A DNA stretch of 64,000 nt, taken from NCBI GenBank assembly GCA_036346275.1, contig JAYEVK010000478.1, positions 36,001 to 100,000 on the forward strand. The letters run 5' to 3'. The notes beneath the pieces are model-generated. The model searched no databases. It saw only the letters and a list, made by a program, of their open reading frames with translations, and was not told where the DNA came from. Numbering within the stretch: position 1 is the stretch's first letter; every line of letters begins with the position of its first letter. Source of the stretch: Otatea glauca (lineage: Eukaryota; Streptophyta; Magnoliopsida; Poales; Poaceae). Below are positions 1 through 10,529 of the stretch, one piece after another. Made by a program: the position numbers and the translations under genes.

Positions 1-579
1 CGGCAAAAAAAAAAATATTAGACACAAGAAATGCTACTCAGAATTGGACACGGGTATCGGAATCCGATTTGGATTCGAGGTGTACGATTCGTCAATTTTT
101 TTTGGACACGGGTGTCTGAGTTACACTCGTTTACGCCGGTTACTCGAGCTTTGAACGGGCAGGGCTCGGTGTAACGTAGAGGATCAAAGTTTTCAAGAGT
201 CAACAGGCTTTTTCATGGATGAGAGGTCCAAACGTCCAGTTTCGTCTGGTAATTTCTTCAAAGCCTTTCAGTTTTGCTGTGGAGAGGGCTCCAGTTTTGT
301 TAGGGGAAATGGACCATCATCTCATCTAAGTTTTCCTTTTGCACCAGAAGCTGAAACTGCTTCGATTAACTTATAGGAAGACGAATATAGTGTAAGATGT
401 AGCATTGACACGGATCAATAATACCTTGCACTTGGTATCCCCAAAACTACGAAAGTAAATTTGTCTTGTTTCGTCTCAAAACGCTGATGGTTTACCCCAT
501 CTTGAGAACAAGTTTGGTGGTTAACTGGCCTTTTTGGTTGCCTTCATTTTTTTGTAGATGCATTGTGGATGGTTTGGAG
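1..579. other. AT-rich intergenic sequence, no gene seen
   Basis: No supported coding region, RNA gene or transposon end was found here. Short open frames on minus lack any recognisable domain. The segment ends at the 8-bp target duplication (572-579) of the hAT element to its right. Confidence 0.5.
572..579. repeat. Left 8-bp target-site duplication of hAT
   Basis: GTTTGGAG is immediately outside the CAGGG terminus at 580 and is repeated without mismatch at 5921-5928. Confidence 0.92.
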
Positions 580-1294
580 CAGGGTTCGCAATTTCGTTTT
601 CGAACTGAATTTCGAGAATTGATTAGCACCGGGTTGCCGTGATTTTTGACCGAAATTAGGTAAAAACCACGGTTTGCGAAAGTCAAATAGCCCGGTCAAA
701 CCGACGGGAGGAAAACAGAGAACCGCTCGAAAATTCTCGAAAATCGATCGGTTTATGACGAAAACTGACCGGTAAGGATCGAAATTTGATGGCAAAAGGA
801 AAGAAGTTGGGAGATGCAAGGAAAAATCGTGAAAAAATTCTAGAAAATTATAAAAAAAAAATCAGAGGGAGGCCCAAAAATCCAGGAAAAATATAAGAAA
901 CATGTAAAAAAATATCAAAAATTGTGATGAAATTCCGGCATGACCTTTGTTATATTTTACATCAATGTGAATTGTGAAGTACATATTTTGCAATAATAGC
1001 ACAAGTACAGAAGAATGTGAAAAATTTCGACATGACCTTTGCTATAATTTAGACAATCTCAAGTTGCAAATGAGGCATTTAGCAATAATATGTCAAGAAA
1101 TAATATTTCATTCAATACAATTGACAACTCAATTCAACAAAGCCACACTTTAGTATCAATCATTTCAATAGCATGGCATGTAACATTTGAAATCAAATTT
1201 TCTCATCGGTTATGAATGTTCACACCTGACACAGCTTCGTCGTCCTTCTATTGTCGGCTTGTCGCACATGTGCCGTGTTGAACCTACATGAACG

Positions 1295-2194
1295 CTATGC
1301 TAGTAAAAAAATCAAGTTGCAATGAAATGAAACATACAAATGAAACATTACCTTTGGCGTTACGGGTAGTATTACTGGGTGTACAATTGGTTGGCCATAT
1401 TGTATTCCTCGGTGGACATCAAGGTCAATCCTCGTGTAGCTAGCAACTCCGCTTTGTAATCGTTCCAGCTTTGCCCCGTCCATATACTTGTTGTTTGCCA
1501 CTGTTGATACAACATGGCATAATACTCGGGGTCGTGCACTTGTAGACCCATTGGGTGGTTGGTTGTGCATGAGTATCGGGGATGATATAGTCGTAGCTGC
1601 TATATGAGCCATAGCTCCCTTGCGTCTCGGCAACGCCATAGGAGCTACAACTATCCTGTGGTGCATCTTTTCCCTTCCCCTTAGTAGTCTTCCTCTGTGA
1701 TTGGGGAGCGCCATGGTCTCTGTCTTGTGTTGCATGAGTGTACTGAGACTCCCCTGTAAATTGTATGTGAAGCTGTGCTTCTGAGTGGGAAGTGAGAGGG
1801 ATGGAGGGATCAGCAGGGGACTGACCGCCGTCAGTGTCCATCTTGGAGCTACTGTCATTGGATTCTTGGTACGGCGGGCTCCGACGATCCGTGTCAGTTG
1901 AGTCATCACTCCCTACATAATGTTCCTGCTGTGCGGGATGCTTCCCCTTTTTTTTGAGGGAGTTTTCCTTTTTGATTGCTCCCTTGTTGGCACTGCTGGG
2001 TGCTTCCTCTTTCCGATGTGAGTGTCCCCCACTACCGTTTCTACCTATTCGGTGATGCTTCCAGCCCTAGTTACCGTTCAAAACGCACCAGTGTCTGCCG
2101 GGTCTATCACGAGGTGTGATGGGAGTGAGGTGTCACTCTCTGTGTCCTCCTCGTCAAGTAAGGGGTCAGCATTGGACCTTCCTCTCTCCATCCA
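1295..2194 (-). other. 3' tail of the hAT transposase gene, Gln/Ser/Thr-rich open frames of uncertain status
   Basis: Two overlapping minus-strand open frames cover 1295-1909. One (1440-1841) reads as a low-complexity Ser/Gln/Tyr-rich segment like the disordered tails found after the dimerisation region of some plant hAT proteins. Neither carries a domain I recognise. Position just downstream of the dimerisation segment makes a spliced C-terminal extension possible. The frames could equally be chance readings. Confidence 0.3.
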
Positions 2195-4642
2195 CTATTG
2201 GATAGGATTTTCTGCGTCGCATAGTGTTAGCTCCATAAGGCGTTGAAATGGATCATCTTCGGCTACGGACTTGTCACTTTCCTGTTCTTGAATTCTGAGC
2301 CGCAAGTTATAGTTCACATAGACCAACTTGTGGAGCTTCTTGTATGACGGACGGTTGCGAATTTTAGTGTGGATGAATGCGAATGTACTCCACTTGCGCT
2401 CGCATCCGCTGAAAGAAGCGCAATGCGAAACGATGCGCAGAGCCAACTGTTGGAGCGTGGGTGTGTCCGAACCAAATACACCCCACCAGTGCGCTGCAAT
2501 ATAACAAAGACAAAAATAATTACGATGTGAAAATATGAGATTGGCATTATATTTAATGTAACATAAGGAAAATATCAGGGGAAGTTTTACGACCATGTGC
2601 CATCCTCTCAGCTAGTGCACCCGAGAATGATCCAACCTTTCTACTGAAAAGATCAGACTCGTGAAGACCTCGCATCGCCATATCAGTATCATCAGCAAGC
2701 GCTTCAAATGCATCTCGTAGATTTGGTAAGAAGGAGTTGGTCGTGCCATACGCGTAATGCGTTAGGGGATTTAAGGCGGCAGCTGTATGAAATTGAACAA
2801 AATCTGTTAGTAAAAGTATTTGTGAGTACAAGCTATTAAAGTGAAAAGAGAAGAATGTAGTACCAGCGTTCATATATCACTTGTTAGGTCGCCCATTCTA
2901 GGGTCCATGACATTCATGTATTGTTCGAAAGTACTTGGAGAGTCATAAAACAAGCTATCATATTCTTGTCACATAATGTTATACCGTAGTATCACCTCGC
3001 TCAAGTTGGGAACCCTGTCTTGATCAGCAAATCGCAAGAAGGCGTACAACGGTTCCATAGATTTCACAACTGATTGAAGGTTGTCCCACCAGTCTAAGCT
3101 CGAGAGACACCCATACATGTACCTCCCCTCTGCAGTATCAACAAATCGCGACGATAGAAATTCCTCCGAGGCCATCCATTGCAAGAACTTGTCCTTGCGA
3201 CGAAGGAAACTGTCCAAAAATATATAGTTTGTTCCAAAGCGAGTCGCATTCCACTTGACCAACTCGTCACCAATGTGCTTTTTCATCATGGCGTGAAGCT
3301 TCGCATGGTTGTAAATCCATCGAGAGATTTTTCTACCACTCTCGATGACAGAGGCGTGGTCCGGAAACTCTCTAATCTGCTTCAACATCAGATTAATCGT
3401 GTGGGCCACATAAGGCTGCCACACGATGTTGCGGTGCTCCCGTGCAATGAGCTTGCATGCCTTCTTATAATTGGCACCATTGTCCGTGACAATTTGCGTA
3501 ACATTGCGCGCACCCACCTCATCGACCACTGAGGCAATTTCCTGCATCAAACAAACACAATGCTCATACGTCGCATCAAACTAATACAATGCCCACTTGA
3601 TTTTAGAATAGGAGCCATTAAGCAAGTACCTTGCGCAAGTATGACGAGTCCTGACTTTTGCCCGTCGCATCAACGGATTTGTGGAAGAACATGGTACCGT
3701 TGCAGTACAGCATGAAGTTGATAATGCTCATGCGTGTTGGCCCAGTCCAAGAATCGCACATGATGGTTACGCCATACGTTGATCATTCCCTCTTGAACTT
3801 CGTCATCTTCTTCTGTATATCCGCTTCGTTCTCGTCTAAATATTTGTCGTCTATGTCTTTCCCACTGGGAGACGGGACACTCTCGCCTACAAATGAAATA
3901 TAGGATAACCATGTGAGCTATTGTTGAAGGTATAACTCGACGAAAATTTGAAACGTCACTTACCTCATTTTTGAGTTTCCCTAACGGCGCTAACGAAGTA
4001 CGGATTGTCTGCTTTCCTCCCCGCGATACCAGCCGTGTGAAAAAATTTGGCCCATGCTGAGCCAAGCGCATTCCTCCCCTTCTGTGTCCAGCTCCCAGTG
4101 TCAATCCTTGGTTGCACAGGGCCACGTGCTGTACCAAGGTGGTAATCCCCCACGGCCGGTCTGTCCCGTTGCGATGAACTCCGTCCCATCCTTGGCAACA
4201 GACCGCCGCCCCCTCCTCTAGCCCTTGTAGAGGTGCCACTGCCAACACCGTGCTCATATCTGCCACCTGCCCGGCTGATAAATTCTGCCTCAGCCCTGGA
4301 GGTCTCCATGGCGTGATGTAGTTGTTCCTCTTCATCAGCATCACCCGTGTACGCTTCATACATACTTCTCGCCGGGGAATATGCAGCTGCTGTTTCCTTT
4401 CGGAACCTCTCCTCCCTCTGTCCCTTGCTCTTATCCTTCGTTCTGTCTAGGTCGCGCTGAAAGTACTCGCGAACCTCCTTAGGGAATTGATTGCAATGGA
4501 CTACATTTGTACCGTGTGCTGCCAAGTGGTGCTTAAATCGGGTTGCACCGCCTCCCTTCTTCTCTTTGTGACAGTACTTGCATCGAAATCCACCACCCAT
4601 CTTTTCACCATGCTCCCAAATAACATCACCTTGGTCTGCCAT
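2195..4642 (-). CDS. hAT transposase (BED finger, DUF659, hAT dimerisation region)
   Basis: This is the transposase of the 580-5920 element; it would bind the ends and cut and paste the DNA in the nucleus. On minus, the protein starts at 4642 (MADQGDVIWEHG), chosen because a duplicated copy of this exon upstream also starts with MAD. A BED-type finger follows (FRCKYC with paired His, about 4490-4600), then a low-complexity linker to about 3968. A DUF659 domain runs from about 3890 to 3200, with WTGPTRMS near 3760 and TDNGANYKKACKL near 3480. One intron (about 3549-3630, GT-AG) splits it. The hAT C-terminal region (WWGVFGSDTPTLQQLALRI, CERKWS) lies at 2380-2500. The linker exon meets a stop (TGA at about 3965) just before a donor site, next to an A-run that could be one base short. 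Other exon joins are uncertain. The gene may extend further toward 1295. Confidence 0.75.
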
Positions 4643-4798
4643 CTGCATCAACATGGTACAATAGGGTGAGTTTGTTCCGATTATTTACAAGCATGGGCAA
4701 ATTCCTAGAAGAATACGCATAATGCATCAAATACACACCCTGGCTTTGTGAGGAATAAAATGTTGTTGGAAGCACAAGCACAACAACTAATTAAAATG

Positions 4799-4872
4799 CC
4801 CACTTGCATCGAAATCCACCACCCATCTTCTCGCCGTGCTCCCAAACAACATCGTCTGGGTCTGCCATCTAC
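4799..4872 (-). pseudogene. Partial duplicate of the BED-finger first exon
   Basis: On minus this reads MADPDDVVWEHGEKMGGGF and the start of a CxxC, nearly the same as the authentic first exon at 4575-4642. Nucleotide similarity covers about 70 bp and breaks off inside the first Cys pair. It sits about 230 bp upstream of the real start within the same element, so it may be a relic first exon, an alternative promoter/first exon, or a small tandem duplication. It cannot encode a complete finger by itself. Confidence 0.7.
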
Positions 4873-5920
4873 TCATACAAAACAGCAATTCAGTAATCAC
4901 AATCTACCTTTCATTCATGCTTTAATATTTCTGCAACTATCAAAAAGAAAAGCATGAAAGCACCTCTCTAATAAGCTATTTTACATTTTGCTCAAGGTCA
5001 CATTCATTCCATTTCACGTGCCTTGGCAGTTGCCAGTATTGAACATCACTTGTGTTTTCATGGCATGCCTACTGATTCTACATGGCGTGCTTGTTTTCTA
5101 CTGTGCTTGCTAGGCACGAAGCAACTAACCTAGGTTCAAATACAAGTATGCATGCCAAATATATATACACAGTCATGCACATATATGCATATATCAGTAG
5201 GCCACTTTTACTGGCTCTAATCCAATAAGTCTCTACCAGTACCAGCTACCAGGCTCACAATTCACAAGCACAAGCTAGTCATCTACTTATTTTGCACATG
5301 CTGTCGAAAGCCGAATGAACTCACCGATTTTCGCTCGAAATTTGTCGAAAGCCGGTCGGATTTGGAATGAAAATCGTCGGCGCTGTGCAGGCAATGATTT
5401 TCTCTGGAGGAGTCTCGGCTTTCAACCTTTGCCGATCGGTTTTCGCTGACTGAACGTCGGTTTCGCCGTCTCAAGCGCCGGATTTGAGAGGAGTTGCCTA
5501 GGGTAGAAGCTATGCAGACTTGTGGAGTGGGGAACACCAATAATGCTGTCGGAAATGTCCAAATCAGTGTTTAAATGCCTTTTTTTTCGTGGGCCGGATG
5601 GGCTATTGGGCCTAAACAGTGCTAGCCCATATGAATAGTGCAATTTTCTTTTTTCTTTTCCTTTTCAATTTCCCTCATTCAGTTTTTTGCTCTAAAACAT
5701 TTACTAAATTCGATTTTTTCACAAATTTTCATCTCAGATATCACAATGATATTATTACTAATTTTAGGAATTTTTTGTCAAATTTTTCTAATTTTTTTTG
5801 AATTTTTTTAATTCAAATTTGAATTCAGTCGGTTTTCCACTCGGCTTCACATGCCGAACCGGCTCGGCACCCTCGAATTTCGCGAAATTCGTTCAAAAAT
5901 CGTCGGCATTGCGAACCCTG

Positions 5921-5928
5921 GTTTGGAG
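5921..5928. repeat. Right 8-bp target-site duplication of hAT
   Basis: GTTTGGAG follows the terminal ...ACCCTG at 5920 and matches 572-579 exactly. Confidence 0.92.
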
Positions 5929-6106
5929 TTTCAAGGAGTTCTTTTAACCGGGATAGCGAAATTCTACGACAGGAATGAAATTATCATTGGACAGCAGGGG
6001 CCTTCTGAGCCCAGCCGTGATATTGCAGACATTTTCACGTGTCCTTGCGGAGAAGGCATTTTGGCGCGGCCCAAATGATTCAAGACCGATTGAAGTATGG
6101 CAACCT
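5929..6106. other. Spacer between the hAT element and the MULE
   Basis: About 180 bp of unassigned sequence separate the two target duplications. No gene or element end was seen in it. Confidence 0.5.
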
Positions 6107-6116
6107 CTGGAATGAA
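6107..6116. repeat. Left target-site duplication of the MULE
   Basis: CTGGAATGAA directly precedes the GAATTTTT terminus and recurs exactly at 14553-14562. Confidence 0.9.
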
Positions 6117-6320
6117 GAATTTTTTTTTCTTAAATATTTTTTTTATTCTTTTTTTCAGAACTATGCGTCCGGATGAAAAAATTGCAGAATTGCCCTCCGG
6201 TCGCCCGTGTATGGGGCGATCGCCCTCATACATGGGCGATAGCTCCTCCAAAGCGGCCGTTAGCGGCCAAGCCCGGAATACATGTGGTGGGCCCCTATCG
6301 CCCGAGACAGGCGATCGCCC
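6117..6320 (+). repeat. MULE left terminal inverted repeat
   Basis: A T-rich outer 50 bp is followed by a GC-rich inner part with several GCGATCGCC palindromes. It matches the reverse complement of 14357-14552. The inner part leads into a TATA sequence, so the repeat probably doubles as promoter, as known for MuDR. Confidence 0.88.
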
Positions 6321-6329
6321 GGCGAGGGC

Positions 6330-6335
6330 TATAAA
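6330..6335 (+). promoter_or_regulatory. Probable TATA box of the MULE transposase transcript
   Basis: TATAAA sits just inside the left terminal repeat between GCGATCGCC blocks and is followed by a long GA-rich leader (6366-6490). The arrangement is repeated before the GRF gene near 13080. Confidence 0.55.
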
Positions 6336-6365
6336 GCCGATCGCCCAAGCGAAGGGAAGCCAATG

Positions 6366-6490
6366 AGGCGTAAGAAAACGAAAGAAGAAGAAGAGAAGAG
6401 GAGAAGGAAGAAGAAGAGAAAGAAGAGAAGAAAAAAAGAAGAGAAGAAGAAGAAAAAAAGAAGAGAAAAAGAAGAAAAAGGGGAAAAAAA
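6366..6490 (+). repeat. Purine-rich (GA/GAA) leader tract
   Basis: More than 110 bases are almost exclusively A and G. Translated, this gives a meaningless Lys/Arg/Glu run. Its position just after a TATA box makes it a likely 5' untranslated leader. Confidence 0.7.
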
Positions 6491-6674
6491 AGTAAATCGT
6501 CGTTTCTGCGAAGGTATTTTTACAAAAAATTTTATGATTGTTTAGTTACGTAGAAGTTAAATGTACCATTTATTATTTAAAATTTTAGGATTTTGTAGTT
6601 TTTAGAAAATTTAGGAGTGTGTTATTAGAATTTTAATGTAGCATTTAATATTTAGAAAATTTAGGATAGTGTTG

Positions 6675-7100
6675 TTTAGAAATTTCTCGAATAGCGTTTA
6701 GAACTTTAATGTAGTATTTAGTTTTTAGAAATTTAAGGATTGTATAGTATTTAGTACGTTACAAATTTATTTAGTATTAGAAATTTATTTTAGTGTTTAG
6801 AAAATTTAGGATTGTGCAGCGTTTAGAATTTATCGCATAGTATTGTTTAGAAATTTCTCGGATAGCGTTTAGAACTTTAATGTAGTATTTAGTTTTTAGA
6901 AATTTTAGGATTGTATAGTATTTAGTACGTTACAAATTTATTGTAGTATTAGAAATTTATTTTAGTGTTTAGAAAATTTAGGATTGTGCAACATTTAGAA
7001 TTTCTCGCATAGTGTTGTTTAGAAATTTCTCGGATAGCGTTTAGAACTTTAATGTAGTATTTAGTTTTCAGAAATTTCAGGATTGTATAGTACTCAGTAT
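6675..7100 (+). repeat. Tandem repeat, 171-172 bp period, about 2.5 copies
   Basis: The AT-rich unit starts with TTTAGAAATTTCTCG at 6675, 6846 and 7018. The units are nearly identical. The array lies in the presumed leader or first intron of the MULE transposase, with no coding frame. Confidence 0.85.
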
Positions 7101-7323
7101 ATAGAAAGTGAATATAGTGAAAATAGTAGGCAATATTTACAAATTTAATTTGGTAGGGTTAATGTAATGTGGCACAAATATAATGTTAGGCCATATGGTA
7201 GGCAAGTCAAATTACTTATTTGTAGTCAAAATCACTTATTTATAGTCGTATTTTGTAGTACGATCAATGTACGTTTGTAGATTGTATTTTAGAGTAATAT
7301 TTTTAAATCGGACGTTGCAAGCA

Positions 7324-9928
7324 TGTCGGAGAAATTGTATTTCCAAATATTTTACGGAGATGGGGAGATAGCACGAGGCGGATGGGGTGGATCTATCATC
7401 ATTTTCAAGAGTCGACGGGCATATGTGGACCGGCGATAGGATATCTGAGGGTTTGTTGGAGTGGATGTCTCGGATGTTGGTTTGGATGCCCAGATTGTTT
7501 GGTTCTTAGTCGAGCGGTAGTGAGCCGTGCACAAGACCGTTTTACGGAGAGTTGATTCCTATTAACTCGACGCGTCAACATGGAGGAGTTATGTTGGTTT
7601 TGCCGTAGAGCGGGGTTGGCCGCTCATGTTGTTGGTACAGTGCTACCCGGTAGCTCTCTCGGTGTCGCAAGTTTGTGATGTCGGGGTGGACATTACGGGG
7701 GAGGGGACGTCAAATGTAGAAGGATGCGAAGAGGAAGGCGCCGAGGAGCCCGGAGACGAGGAGCACGAGACTGGCGGTGGCGAAGGGACCGGGGGGGTAG
7801 AGGAGACAGCGGTGGAGGCGCGAGGGGTGGCCGACGAGGGAGAGGAGGTGGAGGACATTGTTGACCTGATGGAAGAGGAGGACCGTGCAGATGAGGAAGT
7901 CCCTGATATAGAGCACTCCGACGAGGAGGACAACGCTCCTGAGGTGCCTATCCCTGGTGCGTGGACCAATTACAGTTTCGAAGATCTAACAATGAATGAA
8001 GAGAACATTGATGCATGGGAGTATCGTGAGAACGAGGTGACGGAGGGGGCCATATATAAAGACAAGGAGGCTGTGATGGATGCGGTGAAGTACTGGGCAA
8101 TGTCTCTCCGGCGGCAATTCAGGGTAGTGAAGTCCAGCAAGAAGGACTACGACGTGAAGTGCGTAGTTGATTCGTGCCCATGGCGGGTGCATGCATACCA
8201 GGGGAAGTAGAAGGACTACTGGAAATGCTCTATAGTGATTGAGCATAACTGCGAGTTGGAAGAAGCGGAGCAGGGACACCGCAATCTGTCGTCCACTTGG
8301 GTGGCAAATGTGTTTTATGGTCAGATCGTGGATAATCCCCATCTGCAGCCTCGATCTATTATCACAGCAGTGGAGGAGATGTTTCAGTACAAGATTAGCT
8401 ACGCAAAGGCATGGAGAGCAAAAAGGACAGCTCTGGAAATAAGGTTCGGGACGTACGAGGCTTCGTACGAGAATATTCCCCACTTGCTCAGGGCAATCGC
8501 ACGTAGGAACCCCGGTACATCCGTCGACCTTGCGGAGTTTCCTGCGGGTGGTGTGTGCGCCGGTAAGTGGGTATTGCAGCGTGCATTCTTCGCCCTAGGC
8601 GCATGCATAAATACGTTAAAGACGCCGCCGGTCCTTTGCATGGACGGCACATTCCTCACGGGGAAGTACAAGGGCCAGATTCTAACTGCGATCGCGGTGG
8701 ATGCCAACAACCAGGTTCTACCGATTGCATTGGCATTCGTGGAGGGGGAAAACACGGAGAGTTGGTACTGGTTCCTTGAAAGAGTGAAGCTGCCCGTTGT
8801 TCTTGATAGGTCTGATGTTTGTGTCATCTATGACCGATATGCAGGGCTGCTAAGGGCGATCGTGGATATGCAACAAGGGTCGCCGTCGTGGGAGCAGACA
8901 AAGTGGCGGACACTGAGGAGCGGTGGTGCATGAGTCACATAGGTGCCAATTTTTCCGTCGATTCGCAGAACAAGGAGCTTATGAACATGTTCAAGCGCTG
9001 TGCAAGCAGAACCAACGGAGGAAGTTCGACGCGCTTTGGAGGACGTTGGACGAACTAATGAAGAAGCAATCAATGGATCCCAGAGGTACCGCTAGTTCAT
9101 CAAGGAACCCGATGGTGTACCATGAGCAAGGAGAGGACCCCACAGCCTTGTGTGCGGCCGCAAGCGGACCCCAAACATCCGGCGTAGGCCGGGTACCAGC
9201 ATAAAGAGTTTCACCGATTGGATACGACATGAGCCTTTGGAGAAATGGTCCCTTCCGCATGATGAGGGCGGCTCGCGTTATGGAATCATGACAAAGAACC
9301 TGGCGGAGATTTACAACTTGGTAATGAAAGGCACCAGATGCCTTCCACTGGTGGGTATAGTTGAAGGTGTCTTATTAGGGACACAGAGATATTTCATTGA
9401 GCGATACAAGACCTCCACAACATGCATGTCGGACAATCGACTGTCGTACTCAACTGTTGTGTCTACTTACATGTCCAAGAAAACAAGAAAGGCGCAGACA
9501 CATCGGGTTACACCGGAGAGTGGCGTGGAGCAGAGATACCACGTGCACTGCGGTGATCGAGGTCGCAGGGGTGCCCACCGGGAGAGGACTTCCCATCTGT
9601 GCATACTCCGAGCAGCTGAGTGCGAGTGCTCCTGCCAGAAACCACGCCTGCTGCACTTGCCGTGCTCGCACATCATTGCCGCAGTCGCCGAGACGCATCA
9701 ATCTTGTCGTCCGTTCATCTCCCCGTACTACTACAAGCAGAGCGTTCTCAACACGTGGCATCACGAGGTGTACGGGTACCGAGTGGATGGATCGTTCACA
9801 ACAGCCCCCCCTCCGGACCATCGATGGGTACCGAACATCCGAATGTTGAAGCTGAAGGTCGGGCGTCGAAGGACAAGCGCGATTCGAACGATATGGGCGA
9901 GTCCGAAGCGCGCCGCAACCGCGGATAA
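7324..9928 (+). pseudogene. MULE transposase (MuDR family) with SWIM zinc finger, frame interrupted
   Basis: This is the transposase of the element. An N-terminal segment starts at 7324 (MSEKLYFQIFYGDGE) and is broken near 7437. From 7626 come an acidic linker, the MuDR DNA-binding region (about 8050-8200, AVMDAVKYWAM and CPWRVHAYQ) and the MULE catalytic domain (8600-8830: CMDGTFLTGKYKGQ, ESWYWFLERVK, then YDRYAGLL). Next come a helical C-terminal part (9150-9380) and a SWIM finger at about 9619-9680 (CECSC...LPCSHIIAA). One in-frame TAG at 8208-8210 interrupts the frame without any indel. Frame changes occur near 7437, 8895 and 9130. Some of these may be assembly errors, but the TAG is not a homopolymer loss. 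Residue order and spacing are otherwise normal. The element itself probably relies on a better copy elsewhere. Confidence 0.85.
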
Positions 9929-9939
9929 TGTAATTTTCC

Positions 9940-10529
9940 ATGTTGTTCCCATCTTGTATTTTTCAATGGATCGGTAAGTTGTAATGTAAGTTGTAATGTT
10001 CGATGTAATTTTCGATGTTGTTCGAATCATGTAATTTTCAATGTACCAGTAAGTTGTTGTTCGCATCATGTAATTCTCCGATGTACCAGTTAATAGCTAC
10101 GAGGATAATGTAATTCTCGGCGTTGTGTGCCTCGTCGAACATGTCTTTGTCTTTTGTATGTTTGTAACATGAGTTTTTTTTAGCTCTCTGCACTTCGGTT
10201 GTATTGTTAGTTGAGTATGATACAATTCGTTATTTTGCATTTCATTTTATGTGCACATGTAATTACTGACAAATTTGTTGTATTTGCTTTGTAACGAGCC
10301 ACGATGGCGCGACCTTGCCTGAGCTGCTGGGCGTGACCGTCGATCGACCACCGGTCTAGGTACTCCGCAGAGGAGAAGCGAGAGCTAGGGACACTCCGAC
10401 CTCGGGTGCCCAACGAGTCGCCGCATTGACTCACGCTGGGTTCCACGGTAAGTCGCCAACGCTTGCACTCTTTACGTACATGTACTTACCGTGAATGCAA
10501 TTCTAACGACGCAATGCACTATATGCAGG
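9940..10529 (+). other. Spacer between transposase and PMD gene, with short TGTAAT repeats
   Basis: About 9960-10110 repeats variants of TGTAATTTTCAATGTACCAG several times. I see no TATA box of the quality found elsewhere in the element, leaving open whether the PMD exons belong to the transposase transcript or a separate one. Confidence 0.5.

Larger units (their letters stand above)
580..5920 (-). mobile_element. Complete hAT transposon (5341 bp), terminal repeats and 8-bp target duplication intact
   Basis: The left end begins CAGGGTTCGCAAT at 580 and the right end is its reverse complement, finishing at 5920. Similarity continues imperfectly inward for about 50 bp on both sides. The 8-bp direct repeat GTTTGGAG flanks the element exactly (572-579 and 5921-5928), the hallmark length for hAT. 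Inside, on the minus strand, lie a BED zinc finger, a DUF659/RNase H-like transposase core and a C-terminal hAT dimerisation region in the expected order. Taken together, ends, duplication and protein make the assignment secure. Subterminal AT-rich and CGAAAAT-like motifs occupy 600-900 and 5290-5900. Confidence 0.93.

Noticed and set aside
6357..6545. Lys/Arg/Glu-rich small protein
   Set aside because: It is the translation of a purine-rich leader tract and has no non-repetitive sequence.
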